Assembly: GCF_963576545.1 (NCBI RefSeq)
Contig: NC_083647.1
Span: 7,977,007 to 8,041,006, forward strand
Length of the DNA stretch: 64,000 nucleotides
Direction of reading: 5' to 3'
Source of the DNA: Limanda limanda
Taxonomy: Eukaryota > Chordata > Actinopteri > Pleuronectiformes > Pleuronectidae
Part shown: piece after piece, positions 1 through 15,300 of the stretch
Layout: each line of letters starts with the position of its first letter
Numbering within the stretch: the stretch's first letter is position 1
Notes under the pieces: model-generated
Databases searched by the model: none
What the model was told of the DNA's origin: nothing
Seen by the model: only the letters and a program-made list of their open reading frames with translations
Position numbers and translations under genes: made by a program

Positions 1-1652
<1,652 letters not shown>

Positions 1653-3154
1653 CTACAACAAGAAGGGAGGTTGTTTTATCGACACAGGAAAAATTATACA
1701 TTCAACAAAAAAAACTGAACAAACAAACAAAATAGTTGAGGACCATTTTAAGTAATTACAACAGCAGTTTCCAGACATAATCTCCAGAAAAAATATTTCA
1801 GACATTTTTCAGTGTTTGTTTTTTAGAAGAGTAGACGCAAGAGATTGTCCGATTCCGACACGTTCCAAACACCCAGAAACCCCTTGTACAGGAGTGGTAT
1901 TTGGGTTGAACATGTAGGAGGCACGACAGGACAAAAATCAAATGTTTTTGTTTACAGTACATAAACACTGCTGTCAGATATTACCACCTTAAGGTCTCAA
2001 ATCACATTGTCTTTCCAATTTGACATCTTCATCAGCGTCTTCTACGTGTACAACATTTCTTTTTCAAAATGCTGACACTTTACAACGGGACTGGCAGGAA
2101 AAGTTCTTGAAAATGTTGGCTGAAACTAACTCAGACATTTGCATTCTCACATACAGTGAGTATGTCTAAATACAGCTTATGAGAGAAGAGAAGATAATAT
2201 AACTATCCCTCAGTCCATGTTGTTTTCTTGTCCCTGCAGCAATACAGACAAATAAATGACTACAGATGACCAGGGGAGTGAAGTTTACACAGTGTCATTT
2301 GATTGTCCACCCTTCCCACTGCCTAACCAGGGACCGGTCTCCACAGACTACAGAGGAGTGTTTTGATATTCACCCTGCTGCTCGTCTCAATTCTTCAGCT
2401 TGGTACAAGGAGCCTCCTGCACCTTTTGAAATGCATATGAACCCAGGAAATGAGTCTCTGTGTGCCAGAAAGGAAAAGTGTATTCTTGGGAGAGAGAAAT
2501 GGATAAACCAGGGTAGAAAAAAAGAGATGCATTGATAAAAAACGAGGAAGGTGTTGAATAAAGGAGAGAAAATAAGCTATGAGGTTCTGGAAATGGATAT
2601 GCACAAAAACATAGTGGAGAGGGTGAGATGCTAGAGCACCCGAGCATTGTGTACAAGCTCACACTAATCTCATCATAATGGTTTTGCTACCATGACGTCA
2701 GCCAGAAGTGCTGGGCCCCCAGGGCCCCCCAGAGTGAAGATGGCTACCGGTGCCAGAGCTGGGGCCCCTCAAAGCCGGCCAGTAGATTCACAGGATTTGT
2801 TTTCAGCCATTCAGCTGGACAGGGTGGGCTAAGGTGGCCCACATTCCAAGTGTCTGACACTACACTGTGAAGAATGACATCATCTCTCACCCAGTCCTTT
2901 CAATGGGACAGCCAGTAGCAGCTTTACAGTGGTTTGGAAAAAAAGGCTAAAATTCCAAGGGTGTGAACTTCATGGAGGCTAATGCGGACAGAAACCACTA
3001 TAAAGCTTTGGACTCTTTGATTTAAAAACGTTTCATCTTAACTCTCTTTTCACTGATTGTCTGTGACTCACGAACCGAGCCGATCATCCGGAGTCTACGT
3101 TAACTTACCATAATGGCTGCTGTGTATGTGACACCGTATGGTCTTGAGCATTGA

Positions 3155-3300
3155 CTTCACATAAAGATGGACATGTCTACTCTCTTGAAGCCAAAGTGTC
3201 TTGATTACCCTCTAGGGGCTGGCTGCAGTATAGCTTATGAATACCATCTTCTCCATGCTATTGATTCAACAAGGACCAAAAGCACAAATAAAATGAATCG
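3155..3300 (+). repeat. Fish interspersed repeat fragment (AAAGATGGAC family)
   Basis: The stretch starts with ATAAAGATGGACATG and continues with a phrase containing GAAGCCAAAGTG and GGCTGGCTGCAGTATAG. From general familiarity with fish genomes I recognise this phrase as part of a dispersed repeat, and diverged copies of the same phrases occur at 7536-7890 (partly inverted), 27165-27260 and 33091-33270. The copies in this window support the call independently of memory. I cannot name the family with certainty. Confidence 0.55.
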
Positions 3301-6184
3301 TTCTCAAAGATGGTGTCTAGTGTCTGTTTTAGAGTTTTTATCACAGTGTTTTTTCAGGAAGTTTAGTGTTAATTATTTGATACAGTAAAAATGGGGTGAA
3401 ACCTTATTATAGACAGCTGAGACTGACACACGATTGGTTATGTGTGTGTGTACGGGCGGGCACTCTCTACTCTATCCTCCAATTGCTACTGCACAGTCTG
3501 GCTCCAAATGAGAAAGATGGCCGCATTCATATCTAGGATACTTTGTCTTCATTTCTGGATACTGGGAGGCAGTGGAGACACGTCATGCATCTTTATATAC
3601 AGTCTGTACGTTCTTGACTGTCAAGAAGGAAACCAGTCGCCACGTGCCGACTGAACATCATCACTCTCTGCACTTCAATCATTACAGATTTCAGATTTGG
3701 CCTGGATCTCAATCCTTTCTCCACATCCTCCAGCTTGGAAACAGAGGACTCAAAGCGACCTCGTCTCTGGCCTGTGGCCTGCTCGCTGGGTCAAAGCCCT
3801 CCCATATAAGCTGCTGCTGTTTGGAGGAGCTGATATTGAGAGCTGGTGGGGAAATCAGTGAGATTGAGACCCTCTGGATTTGAACCAGATGGGAGCTGAG
3901 CCCGGTAGCTGATCTCCACGCTTCACGTTCTCTCTGTCCAACAACCCCTCAAGCCTCTCAATTTAAGGTCTTATATGGTGGGGGAGTTATGTGAGGAGGC
4001 AATATACGTCAGCAATGAAATAGAGGATTTAAGATGTTTTTTTAAAAGAATTCCATTTAGAAATGGATACATAATTACATAAGTTGTATTAATAGAATGT
4101 TGTCACAATCAAGAACAAAATCAAAGAGGAGAAAACAGGAAAGGAGTGGCAGGGTGGACTATGGCCTAATGCATGTTGAGGGCTCAAAATGAGGACTGCC
4201 TGTTTCACTTAGTTATTTTCAAAAAGAAGAGGCACCAGTTTGAATCAGAGAGGATGGAAAAGAGAGATGAAGTCGGGGATGAGGACATTGGGTGGGTGGA
4301 GGAATGTTCCTGTCATGCCAGCCAGAGGACTTTTTACTTTTCACTTTTCCAGTTATGCAATATCTTCCACCTTCTATCCCTGCTTCCCCCCCCACGCCAT
4401 CAAAACCTTGCTCCAATACCACATCCGTGTCACATGGTCTGTCCTCACGACCGTAGCAACACCCAAAAAAACACCCGCTCCCTCTCGGTTTTCCAAAACA
4501 AAACAAAACCACTTTGCTGCGTAAAACCCTTCCCTTGATGTGCCCCCGTCCTCCTACAGCAGCACGCTCCAGTTGGGAATTCACATAAACCAAAGCTAAT
4601 ATTGTTACACCTGTTGCTCCAGAGGGGGAAAAAACACACATACCTAAGGCTCCTGAACCCTTTCTTTCATATTTCATACAGCACTGCCTATCGAATAATA
4701 TTACAAATTAAAAAGGGTGTCGTGGCTGTGAGTCTGTGACTGTCACGTCCGCTCCAGACTCACTGACCTTCTCTGTCGCTCAATTTCCTGTTTCTGGAGA
4801 CGGGCGGGCTACATCAGCTGAGCTGGGATAATAGAAAAGATGTGGTGGAGAGAGATGGAGTTTGGAAAGCAATACTTATAGATTTAGTCTCCAGATTAAT
4901 TCTGTGTGAGAAGCTTTAATGAATTAATACAATATAAAAGACTTTATGAATTTATTGTCATACTCTCCATTGATTGGTACATATTGGAACCTTGTTTATT
5001 AGAAATTGTAATTTTGTATGTATTTATTCCTATTTGCCCCCTCTTGCTCACTGGGATCTTTGTGTACTTAGCAATTATATGGCACTTTAACTGTTCATGC
5101 ATGAACTGTAACTGAATCATTTAAAAAACAACTTAATAACCAACCATTCATTTCCCCCAGTCTCTCCTCTTTGGCGTCATCTCTGTTTATTAAATAGATT
5201 CCTAAATTCCAAGCAAAAGCCCACATTCTGAATTTGGGCCCACTTGAGTTCTTTCCATATGAATTCCTGAAAACACTACACTACATCTATAATTCATGCA
5301 CAAACAAGAGACTGATCCATCTTCTCTAGTTGCTCTTGGAATCAGAGAAAATATGTGTATTGGCGAAAGTGATATTTTAATCCTCCACATGCCAACATTT
5401 ATCTTTGACCTGAGATCTTACAGGTGAAAGTTAGCGTATTTTAAAAATACATGAACATAATGAAGTATATCACCCCTATCTGATTATGCTATGAATCATA
5501 CCTAATATGGCTAAATACTTCTTCAGTTGACATAACAGGAGTCGATGACAAAACATCGATAAATTAAACATGTGAATCTACACCACATGCAAAGATTGTT
5601 ATGGTAAAAAGTGTTGAGTTGCAATGAAACATGGGAGTGCTGTTCAGACTACAGATCTACTCCAGATCTGTTTGGGTGGATGGTACTTCAAGTTTAAAAG
5701 GACCTTTGTTGTCATGGTTACAATAATAACACACAGTTAAGGTTGTGGACCAGTCATGGGTAAAACACACCCTGATCATATTAAACTCTTGGGTTTTCAG
5801 TTGGACCCATTCATCTGGCTCAAGCACCTCCCAACTCAGACATTGACGCTCTTCTATTGCATCACGTGGCCCGACACCACTATTGGTCGTAACCAGATGC
5901 TTACACTCAAAACCTATGGGGTCATTTTTTCAGGAAGGACAATTTTTCTTTAAAGGCTGACAAAAATATGCGCTAGATAAACAGGGTGTCACCGAATGAC
6001 TAAAGGTGAGATTGCTGAGTATCACCATCGCTGAATTTAAAGTGTGTGGTCCATGAATGACAGCCTTTAGCATGCATATGCAATTATGATGTGGCGTTTC
6101 AACACAGAATATGAATGTCGATAAATTATGTGAAGTGTCACAGCCCTAGCTGGGAGGGTCAGTGTGGCACACATTATACTATAT

Positions 6185-6209
<25 letters not shown>
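6185..6209. repeat. (AC)12 microsatellite
   Basis: This is an uninterrupted AC dinucleotide run flanked by TATA-rich sequence. It is a simple-sequence repeat inside daam2 intron 2 and accounts for the low-complexity open frames that overlap it. Confidence 0.95.
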
Positions 6210-6215
<6 letters not shown>

Positions 6216-7535
6216 AGTATAAATACACACAAGTATCCTGCAGGAGTCTCTTGAAGAGACAGGAAGGCAGAGGAAAGACAGGCAAGTTGGCAGGAAGTCA
6301 TATGAGGCCTCAAGGGGACCCACAGGAAGCTGTAGCTTCCATTATTGACCCAAACGAGATTCAATCAGTGTGTGTTTGCCAAAGTCAGGCTCTGAATCAT
6401 TGGCCACAACCAAAAAAAGACAGACTTCTTATTCTGACGATATGGTGAGAACGAATTTAGCTACTTAACATCACCCGACAAATCACAAACAAACGCACGG
6501 TGGCTGCTCTCAAACTACTTTGCAGCGTTCAGATGAGTCAGAGTATCCTCTCTTTGATGAGTCAGCCATTAGCCGCTGCTAACCTACTGCATCTTTGTCC
6601 CTTCAAATAGGTTTGACTGTAAGTCATTGAGGACAGTGAGAGCTGGCGTCTACACATAGTTCAGACAAGAATATTACAAATGGAAAAGAGGGAGGTGGGA
6701 ACAAGAAAGAGAGGGTGCACCCCAGGGTGTACACTGGAGGAAACCCACTCCCAATGAGGCAGAGGGTGGAGAACATTTCCATTCCCTCTTGTTACGCCAC
6801 ACATTGATTTGCGTCCGGCTTGAGAGTCACACTGAAGGGAACATTAGTATGAGATTTATGTTTTAAAGAGTCCAGTTTTCCTGGAAACACAAGTGGAGGT
6901 TTCAAATGAGAGTATAATTTTACCTTCGCAGCTTTGAGATCGTAATTTACGTGCTTCTAAAAACAGCGCCGGGGAGTTATATGGAGTGGAAGCTATGAGA
7001 GGTTGTGGCGCACAGATGCAGTGCCTGACACTGGACAGCTGGACCAGGGCCCAGAGTGGTTGGATTAAAACTGTCCCAAATAACGAGACAGAGAAAAGAA
7101 GAACAAGGCTCCCACATAGAGAAATAGATAAAGCAGATAGAAAAAGAGGGCAGAGCAACACTCATTCATATGATATCTGCCAGTACTTTACTTGCCAAAT
7201 GTTGGCTCAATAGACCCGACTCAGTTGTGCCAGTTTGGCTTCATATGCTGTACATTATAACTTCTCTCCTTTCAACTTGGTGCAGAGGGTAAAAGACCGG
7301 GTCTTCCCTTTACCTAATAAGAGAAACACATGGATGCATTTGCTGCATTTTACTGCATGCAAACAAATAATGCCATACAGATGCTGAGTGAGGCTCGGCA
7401 TATTTCCATTTACAACTACAATCTAAACTGAGCCACTAAGCTTCTTTATCTGTTGCAATGTCTTCTTATGCATTTGCTTTTCTTCAGAGGAACTGTTTCG
7501 TTGAGTTCAGACCCCTGTGTCAAATGTGTTGACAA

Positions 7536-7890
7536 CATAGACTGTACATAAAGATGGACAATGCCTCTCTACTTCCTCCCACTATCCAGAGCCAGAGTCT
7601 GTGGAGTAGTGATCAGGGGAGGGATCTGTGGTATTAAAGTGTTGACAAATCATGAGGCTAAGCTGTCAATCATTACATCCCTCACTGTTTACTTAGCATC
7701 ATATAAATAAACTTATCAAAATAAACACACAAACAATAACATATGATGTGTGCTTTCACTTTTTTAGTTTGGTCCATGTCCAATCTGTAGACAAGGTGGA
7801 GGTTGGGTTTATGACCTAACCTGCAGCAAACCGAAAGGACGCTTTGTTTTCACTTTTGGGGAGCTTGTTGTTTATATACAGTGGTTAGCA
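7536..7890. repeat. Fish interspersed repeat in mixed orientation
   Basis: The left edge (7536-7559, CATAGACTGTACATAAAG and following) is in the plus orientation. The stretch from about 7640 to 7890 reads on the minus strand as the same family: it contains AAAAGTGAAAACAAAGCGTC, GGTCATAAACCCAACC and GACATGGACCAAACTAAA. Matching phrases occur at 3155-3300 and 33091-33270. The two orientations within 350 bp suggest a nested or rearranged copy. The family name is not certain. Confidence 0.5.
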
Positions 7891-9590
7891 CAGATATTTG
7901 TATATTCTACGGTATGTTGATCTTTCCATTGAGGGTTGTTTATTGCCATGAGTTGAAACTAGTAAATGCTCATCTAGTTGTCCCCAAGCAACCTCAATCT
8001 TTGGTTTCTCTTTGAGAAACAAATACTGCGTTCGGTTTACCAAACTGCCACCAGTGCAAAACGTTGCCAAGTAACTGAGCAGAACCCACTTTTTAATTAC
8101 CAACATATGAGAGCGACTCCACATCTGATGATGAAATGTTATTAGCATGGAATTGCTTCGACTAACAAGATAAAGCTGTCATCGTTCTTGAAGCACGGCC
8201 AAACTTCACACATGTTGTATATATAAATATCAACTGTGCGTGCAAGCCTTGAAACACGGGTGGAAAGAAACTGCAGCACTCAGATCTGAGGAACAGACTC
8301 CCGAACTGCGGCACATTTGCATCTGACCGCAGAATTTCCTGATAGCAAATGTTTAGTTTAATTGATACGATCCATTAGCCCCTCTGATGTGGTGATTCTT
8401 CATTGTGTCCAAATCAGGGGCGATTGCTTCCAGGTTCATTTCCATGGGTTTGTGGAGTTCATTACCAGGCAGAAGGCTTTCATATGGTTTACGACAGACT
8501 TGGAAGCGTGTTTATTCCTCAGACGTTCTCTAGGATGAGATGCTTATTCTGGAATATTAGGTTATATATGCAAGTTAAAGACCAAAGACGACAAGTAATC
8601 TCTTTTGCATTATTACATTCGTTATATAATGATTATATATTCATCGCCATGGCAATATGCCTGTGTTATGTTCACCTCTATATTATCCAAAGTAGGTTAT
8701 CCGCTGAACAAGCGCAAGGGAGAGACGCATCAAATCACATGTTCCATTTACTATTCCAAGCACCAGCAAAGAGCAGGGAGGCAAGTTACAGCTAAGGATT
8801 TTCTGGCTCACAATTTTACATATAATATTCCTGAGACAAGTCTTTTCCTCCACAAACAGTGTAAGATGAGTGCGCTCCGTGGAGTCTCTAGACACAGTGG
8901 AAGACCCCATTATGGACCTGAGGACACGTGGAGGTGGTTTACTCCTCCGTCTGGCCCAGATCTGTCGCTCCCACAACAGAGGCTCCATTGAGTCTCATTC
9001 TCCTCCTCAGAAAAAGGCTTTCATAACAATAATCCCCATCCGCCATTTCCATGGAAACACACCATGTTATGTTATTTCCTATTTTTTTCTTAATTCCCTC
9101 CCCTGTGGTGCAGGTCCTTGCCTCTCTCATCTACCCTGCTTGCATTACAAGCAGTGTGTCCAGACTGTGTGACTGCCGTGGTCTGCATGTACAGATACTT
9201 GGAGACATGGTCACATATGTCAGCATGTCGGCTGGAGGATCAATAAAACAGATGTGGAGAACCAATGGCTTGGCCAGATGACCATCGTTAGGTAGAAGTT
9301 GTTCGGTCGTCCAATCAAAGCAGACATGAGTCAAACTGTCACAGGTTGAGTGATCATCTCACTGGAACATCACAATTTATTTTTCCAACTTTCTAGCATG
9401 ATATTTTAACTAGAGCCTGACCAATACTGGATTTTTTTGGGCCGATGGTGAAACTGATTTAATGTCGTAATAAAAGTCTAATTTATTCTTCTATATAGGT
9501 TGTTGGTCTATTTGACGTGGAAGAGAATAGGTTTTGATGTAATGTATTTTTAACCATTTCAAAAGTGACCCCAAGCATAATTTTCTTCAA

Positions 9591-9644
9591 CTCAGCTCCC
9601 CCACAACCCTCAAAGGATAAGCGTTATAGATAATGGATGGATGA
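9591..9644 (-). repeat. Short fragment of a widespread fish repeat
   Basis: Read on the minus strand this has the phrase CATCCATTATCTATAACGCTTATCCTTTGAGGG. It is the same opening phrase as the longer plus-strand copy at 37864-38140 (TTATCTAAACCGTTTATCCTTTGAGGG). Only about 54 bp remains, so it is a truncated copy. Confidence 0.6.
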
Positions 9645-12111
9645 ATCTTTTTCTGCATTGTGTTTGGAAAATTATATCGTAAACAACAATTCAATGATTG
9701 TCAACTATCTGCCAATAAAAATGGCCAACAATATAATGGTCAGGCTCTAATTTTTACTTTTAAATGTTACATTTAATGCCGGAATTCCACAGTTGAGCAA
9801 ACACAAGATGAAGCCCAACCAAGACATTGCTCCAAAGACTCTCTAAGCTCGAGAGCGACGCTGTCAGATGCAGCCGTCCAACAGCCATCTTCAGAATAAT
9901 CTATTCACAACATGTGCAAGGGCCCAGATCCAGCAAGAAAATGCCAAATCCTCTGTCTCTCTAGGGCCGAAAAGCTGCAAGTCAAGACGTTTTGAAATCA
10001 GGGACGAATCCTCTCTGCTCTGCTTCTTCCTTAGCTCATGCATCTGTGTAAACTCCATCGCATGCTCCGATATTTACCTCAGAATAAGCTGTGGGTCATT
10101 TGGTCCTCTCAACCGTGAGGACTGCCGTAATTTGTGTAAGCGCTTCCATATGAAAAACATGTTTCTGTTTATTACAGCAATACACTGACTCTGTGAGCTT
10201 TCTGAAAGTTTTCTCCATATCAAAACCAGATTCATCTAAGTTCATCTCTGCACAGACACAAAAGGGCATCAAGTGGGTCAAATAGCAACCCGCAGGTCCT
10301 TCAGAACTAAGCTTTGGAACAGCTTAAGGAGCATTATGTCATTCCAGTCGAAGAGTACTGATTAAGGCAATTAATGTTTGATTGCTACAATCCTACCATT
10401 TAATGTTCTCTAATCAAGCCTATAAATTTGTTGGAACTTCCTATGCTTAATGGCTGGTGTGTTAGCAGGGAGTATAAAAAGATTGCAAACAGCTAATTTA
10501 GGGTCAAATTGGGTTATTTAGATGGAAAAGGGGGAAATGCTCATTTGGGGAAAATCTGCATTGATAAGAATAAATAATTTCCTATTATATGGAATTTCAC
10601 TTAATCTCTTGAGTTGATTTTGACAGTTTTTAAAGTGATGTATCCTGCAGGCAGTGAAGTTCGACATCCACAGAGACTTAAACTCATATGGGTCAGAGGC
10701 TTTCCTGTAACAGTGCCGCTGAAAGTAATGTTGAGAGAGACGGAGACAGAAAGAAGCTGGAAATCTGAGATTGCGGGAGAACGACAGAAACACTGTGATG
10801 CAGACGGACAGGTCTGAAAAACACCAAGAGACAGACACTGAAAAAACAGAGACAGAAACAGCAAAGCCCTGTTCTTCCAGCAAACCAAGAACCAGCTTGC
10901 ATGGCAGCTGAAACCCACAGAGGACTTCTCCGTTCTGACAGCTGTGCCCTGATCCCTCGGCACACCATGGACACATGCCAACACAGACAAGCCAGTTTGG
11001 CACCGCAACAGACCAACAACCTTTGCTAACAAGTGTGTTCTGTGCATGAGATGGGAACCGTATGAAGAGGATGGGCTGCTTGTAGGGCGATAGATGAGCT
11101 CCTGAATTAGTTTAATGGAGTGTAAGTGGTGGGGTTTGGTTGGATTGGCCTCACCCAACCATCAAGACGCCGTCTGCATTACCCAATCCCTTCCAATTCC
11201 TGTCGCTAATCCTGTTTAGTCGGGACAATGAGTGACACGCAAGGGAAATAGTTGGGCTACTCTGCATTAGTGTAGAAAAAAAAGAAGAAAAAACTCCAAG
11301 AACTATAATGTGCCAATACACGGCTATGAGCCAACTTCATATATTTTTCCTCTGGTTTTCCCTTTTTTATAAAAATGAGTCACCTAAATTAGTTTGTTAA
11401 ATAACAGATTAATTTAAATTCCAATGATGACAGGTGCAGTACATATAGACATAAAACAAACAAAGAACTTTATCTGGTTACCTGTTTACATTGAAGTTAG
11501 ACTGTTTGCACGATTATGCAAAAAGGGTGGGTTATAAGCCAAGGAAGAACCCGTTAACTTTTGAAGTGGATTGCGAGATAGAGTGTTAGCCTTGGCAGAG
11601 GGAATCGCTCTCTGGTTTCTATTGCATGAAGAGGGTGCCTAGATGTTTGAAAAGTGATGCTTTTGTTTGATTTGATTCTGATCCATTACTGAAATAACTG
11701 AAGGGTTTATGGGTCCAAAGCTTAAAACCAATAAGTCACAGCGTCATCATAAATCAAATTCCCGAAATGTTTTTGTTTTAAAGGAATATTCACTCATTAT
11801 CTCCTCACCCTTATGCCGAAGGGGTCAGTAATTGAGTGCACAACACACTGCTGGAGATTCAGGGGTAAACAGTGCTGCAGCCACATCCACTTCAATTGAA
11901 GGAATAAGTGAACAATCATCAGTCGTAAAAAAACAACAGAAGCTCAACAAGTGTTTTGTGGAATCAAACCCTTAACCTGCCCCTACATCGGCACAGGGTT
12001 GAGTAGATAATGACAGAAATTTCATTTCTGGACGAACTATCCCTTTAAGACGAATGAAGTCCAGGCCTAGCGGTTTTAGCTATGCATTTATATTATGTCG
12101 TGTCTACTCAC

Positions 12112-12279
12112 CACCAATTCCGAGAAACGTGCATGCAGCTCCTCAGCGAGTGGCATGGGGGCGCTGAACTCCAGCAGTTGTAAGGGAACAGTGTCCTTCA
12201 AGTTGATCTCTGGGGGCTCGCTGGTGCCGAAGCAGCACAGGAAGCCCAGGCCCGGCCGCGTCCTCTTCCTGGGGGGCAT
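12112..12279 (-). CDS. daam2: daam2 first coding exon (residues 1-56)
   Basis: Translation from the ATG at 12279-12277 begins [18 protein letters not shown] and runs through [19 protein letters not shown] and [12 protein letters not shown]. This matches the N-terminus of vertebrate DAAM2 better than DAAM1: the [13 protein letters not shown] and PLQ-EFS phrases are DAAM2-like, whereas DAAM1 has a different stretch here. The basic start (RKR) followed by the CC pair is characteristic of the DAAM family. The coding part is 168 nt and ends in phase 0 at the donor GTG|GTGAGT (12111-12106). Conceptual readthrough would give only VSRHDII before a stop, which confirms the splice. The next exon (1652-1563) continues in frame. 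The start has A at -3 (ATC before ATG), a favourable context. The product is a cytoplasmic actin-assembly formin in Wnt/planar-polarity signalling. Confidence 0.95.
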
Positions 12280-12397
12280 GATGGCTGTGGTGACACACGT
12301 GGCAGTGGTGGCGCTGGACCAGGATGGTAAAGGAAGGGGCCAAGGGCAGGGATGGGGAGTGGAGAGGAGGACGAGCCTGCTATCTAGGGGGCATGAT
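12280..12397 (-). other. daam2: 5' UTR part of daam2 exon 2
   Basis: On the minus strand a long pyrimidine tract (TTTCTCTCTTTCTCCTCTCC) ends in TTTCCAG at 12398, a very strong acceptor. The 118 nt between it and the start codon is therefore best read as untranslated leader. It contains a 4-codon upstream ORF at its first bases. A second, weaker AG (CACCACAG, just 5 nt before the start codon) could act as an alternative acceptor that would remove the upstream ORF; this is inference. Confidence 0.75.
12380..12394 (-). promoter_or_regulatory. Minimal upstream ORF (MPPR-stop) in the daam2 leader
   Basis: Three nucleotides after the predicted acceptor, ATG CCC CCT AGA TAG encodes Met-Pro-Pro-Arg-stop. 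The 14 nt ATCATGCCCCCYAG is shared with the genuine start codon 115 nt downstream, which also begins MPPR. The start context has A at -3, as at the main start. A 4-codon upstream ORF would be expected to lower or modulate translation of the main frame with possible reinitiation; that effect is inferred, not shown. Confidence 0.6.
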
Positions 12398-15300
12398 CTG
12401 GAAAGGAGAGGAGAAAGAGAGAAACATGTTACTCAGAGGAAATGCAATCGGACCCATGATTGATATGCCAAGTATTATTAAGAATTACTTGCAATGATTT
12501 AGACATGAATGTTTAATGTCAGAATGCATTACACTTCCATGCGCAGCACAACAGAGATTCAAAGTCAGGTCGATGATTCCTTGGAATGAATTATTTGCAG
12601 TGCACAGGAAGCAAAGCAATTTACGTTTCCAGCACCCGCAGTTTGTTTGGAAGAAATACAGGAACATGAGCAGCAACAGCCAACCAGGCCAAACAAAAGG
12701 AAAACTGCTCCCTCAAGAATCTTCATCAACAGAAAATAACAAGCAGCAAGACGTTACAGTACTGGAAATGGAAAGTGCGCAGCAAAAATCCTCTGTCAAT
12801 GAGGGCCTACCAATACAGATGACACTAAATTCTACAGGAAGGAAGTAGCAAGTGCAAGACTGTTAACACCTGGTCCTTTCTGGTCCTTTGTCCCCTTATA
12901 TTGTGTCTATATTTATGTGCCAGGGGTAGAGATGTTCTTGCTGTGAGACCAGAGAGAACAGAGACGGCAGCATCATATCCTTGTCTTGACATCGGTCGCT
13001 CTTGTGCCTCGACAAAGAAACCTCTTGTCCGTGAGGTACAATGGTGCCCTGCAGTGTGTGTGTGTGTCTGTGTGTGTTGTTTATGTAGAAACGCTGTGAG
13101 AGCTGCCCCAGCAGTGTCCTCACTCCCAGAAGCTGTATATGTGTTTGTGTAATGAATGACACCCACTGCAACAGCTGAATGGGCCAAGACACCCAGGAGG
13201 ATTTCCTCGGTGCTACCGAAGGGATATGGGTGGTCTTCACTGTATGAACAATACACCCTCTACACTAGATTACGTCCTATCGGGCATACACCCACTTACA
13301 GAATGTGACCGTACACCCACAATGGCTGGCACAGATGCCAAAGCTCTTCTTTATGCAACAGATTTCCGCATTTGTGAATGAATGGACTTCAAGCCTGTTA
13401 TGCTAATACCATGGACGTGGAACATCAAGCAGAAAGATTTCACCAAGATATAAATTTTGGATCCATTTATGTTTGATACAATGATAGAATAAAAACACGT
13501 ATAGATTTTAAAAACAGCAAATGCAAAATGTTATGCCTCGTCTGATATGGGGACATAATCGAACGAGCATTAAGTAATGGCTGGAGCTTTGCACTCGTCA
13601 GCTTAATGAGACTGCAAAGGTTTACGACTTCAGTTTCCACATGAAGCCACAATCTACTACATCTTGACTGAGCACAGCTCTCCGCCATCGCTCTGTCACA
13701 CGCTTGTTCGGCGTAGGAGTTCTCACTACGCCGTCTAAAAATAGCCGGATGTTAAATTCTTTATGAACGAGCCGGGCCCTCAGCAGCAACTTAAAGGGGG
13801 GGGAAGCGAAGAGAGAAAACACCACATTTCCATTTTGCCATCTCTTCTTTTGCTCATTTGCTTTTTCCGCTTCCTTGAATCTGCCATCCCACTTAAGGCG
13901 GTATAGACGCAGAGCGCTGCACAGCTACAAACCAACTGGAGGGTATGCTAAATGAAAAGCAACCACAGTTTTCTTTGGTATTTTTTTGGAATAAGGGAAA
14001 TTCTTGTGCAACTACCAGTGAACTTATTTTGTATTCTAACTTAAATTATTCTGTATCATCACCTTCAAACACGGGGACTGTTTCATGGGCATTGCGTCAG
14101 TGTGCTGAATGTCACTTATAGCTTGTGCGGCATCTTGTATATGTGTGTGGCGGTTATTCAATACTGCACCAGCGTGTGTCTTAATAGCCGAGGTGACAAT
14201 CCCTGAATAAAGCCAACCCCCCCGGGATGAAAAAAAGAGCTGTGCACATTTCCTGTGAAAAGTCTGAGTCTCCAATTCTCTGCAATAGACCTCATATAAG
14301 TTTTGGGTGAAGATAGGAATGTATTTTTGTTAAGAATGAGGATTTTAAATCTAGTCCACTATCTGTTGCTATATGAACATGAAAGGGGTGATTTAAGACG
14401 GACTACTCTGCAGCAATGTGGTGTGTTATATTGGGTGTGTGCGGTCATCTTACCCAACAAGTTTACACTTGTTTCTCATTGACTTATTTGTGATACAATT
14501 ATGTCTCACCTAGTGTTACGTGGTTCGACAACGGTCACAGTTTTAAGATTTTGCAAAAATATTTCCTATCCAGTTGGTTCTCCTACAGAGGCATATAGTG
14601 GTAATAATCAAAGATGTGAAGGGTGTTGCGCTCGAACAAGTTGTAGAGATTCTGCATTAACTTTTATAAAACCAGATGTTCCCGAGCATGGCACGGATGA
14701 GAAGTCACTGTGGTGGGTCAGTGGGAGAGAAGAAACAGTAAAGCACTGTAAAACAACGATATGACAGAATAGATGAAGCTTACTCCAAAGGGAGGTAACT
14801 TATGGATATGCCCCCCCCACCCCATACATTTACACTTGAAAAAAGTTCTGTACTCGTGCCATTAACAGTGACAGTGTTTCATCATCTTTATTGCTATAAG
14901 ATAAAGTATAAGCTGGTGCCAAATCTTTATGCTGGTGATTTCTTTGTGGACAGCTGGTGCAGCCTAATGGAAAAGAGGCCGCTCTGCAGGGGTTTTAAAG
15001 CTATTCAGCAGAATATACAACCTAAACCTCCTGTCCAGTGTGTGTATATACGCCTGAGTGTGTGTGTGTGCGTGTGTGAGTGTGTGTGTGTGTGTGTGAG
15101 CTTCTATCTTCACTCTCCCACAGAGCCCCACATGCGGCCAGTCCTCACTCAACACCACCTCTGGTGGCCTGCGTCCAGTCAATGCCAATGGAAAGTAGGC
15201 CAAAGAACTGAGAAGTATAAACACTGAAATATAGTAATATAGTGTATACAGGGAAATAAGAGGAAGTAAGAACAGTATTAAGTTTGTGCATATGTAACCT

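Larger units (their letters stand above)
1653..12111 (-). other. daam2: daam2 intron 2
   Basis: About 10.46 kb lies between the exon 2 donor (GTGAGT at 12111-12106) and the exon 3 acceptor (AG at 1654-1653). I see no convincing exon inside. Recognisable content is repeat-derived: copies of a fish interspersed family near 3155-3300 and 7536-7890, a (CA)n tract near 6185, and a short fragment of another fish repeat near 9591. The remainder is unremarkable AT-rich DNA with scattered short open frames that show no splice structure or protein similarity I can recognise. Confidence 0.85.
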
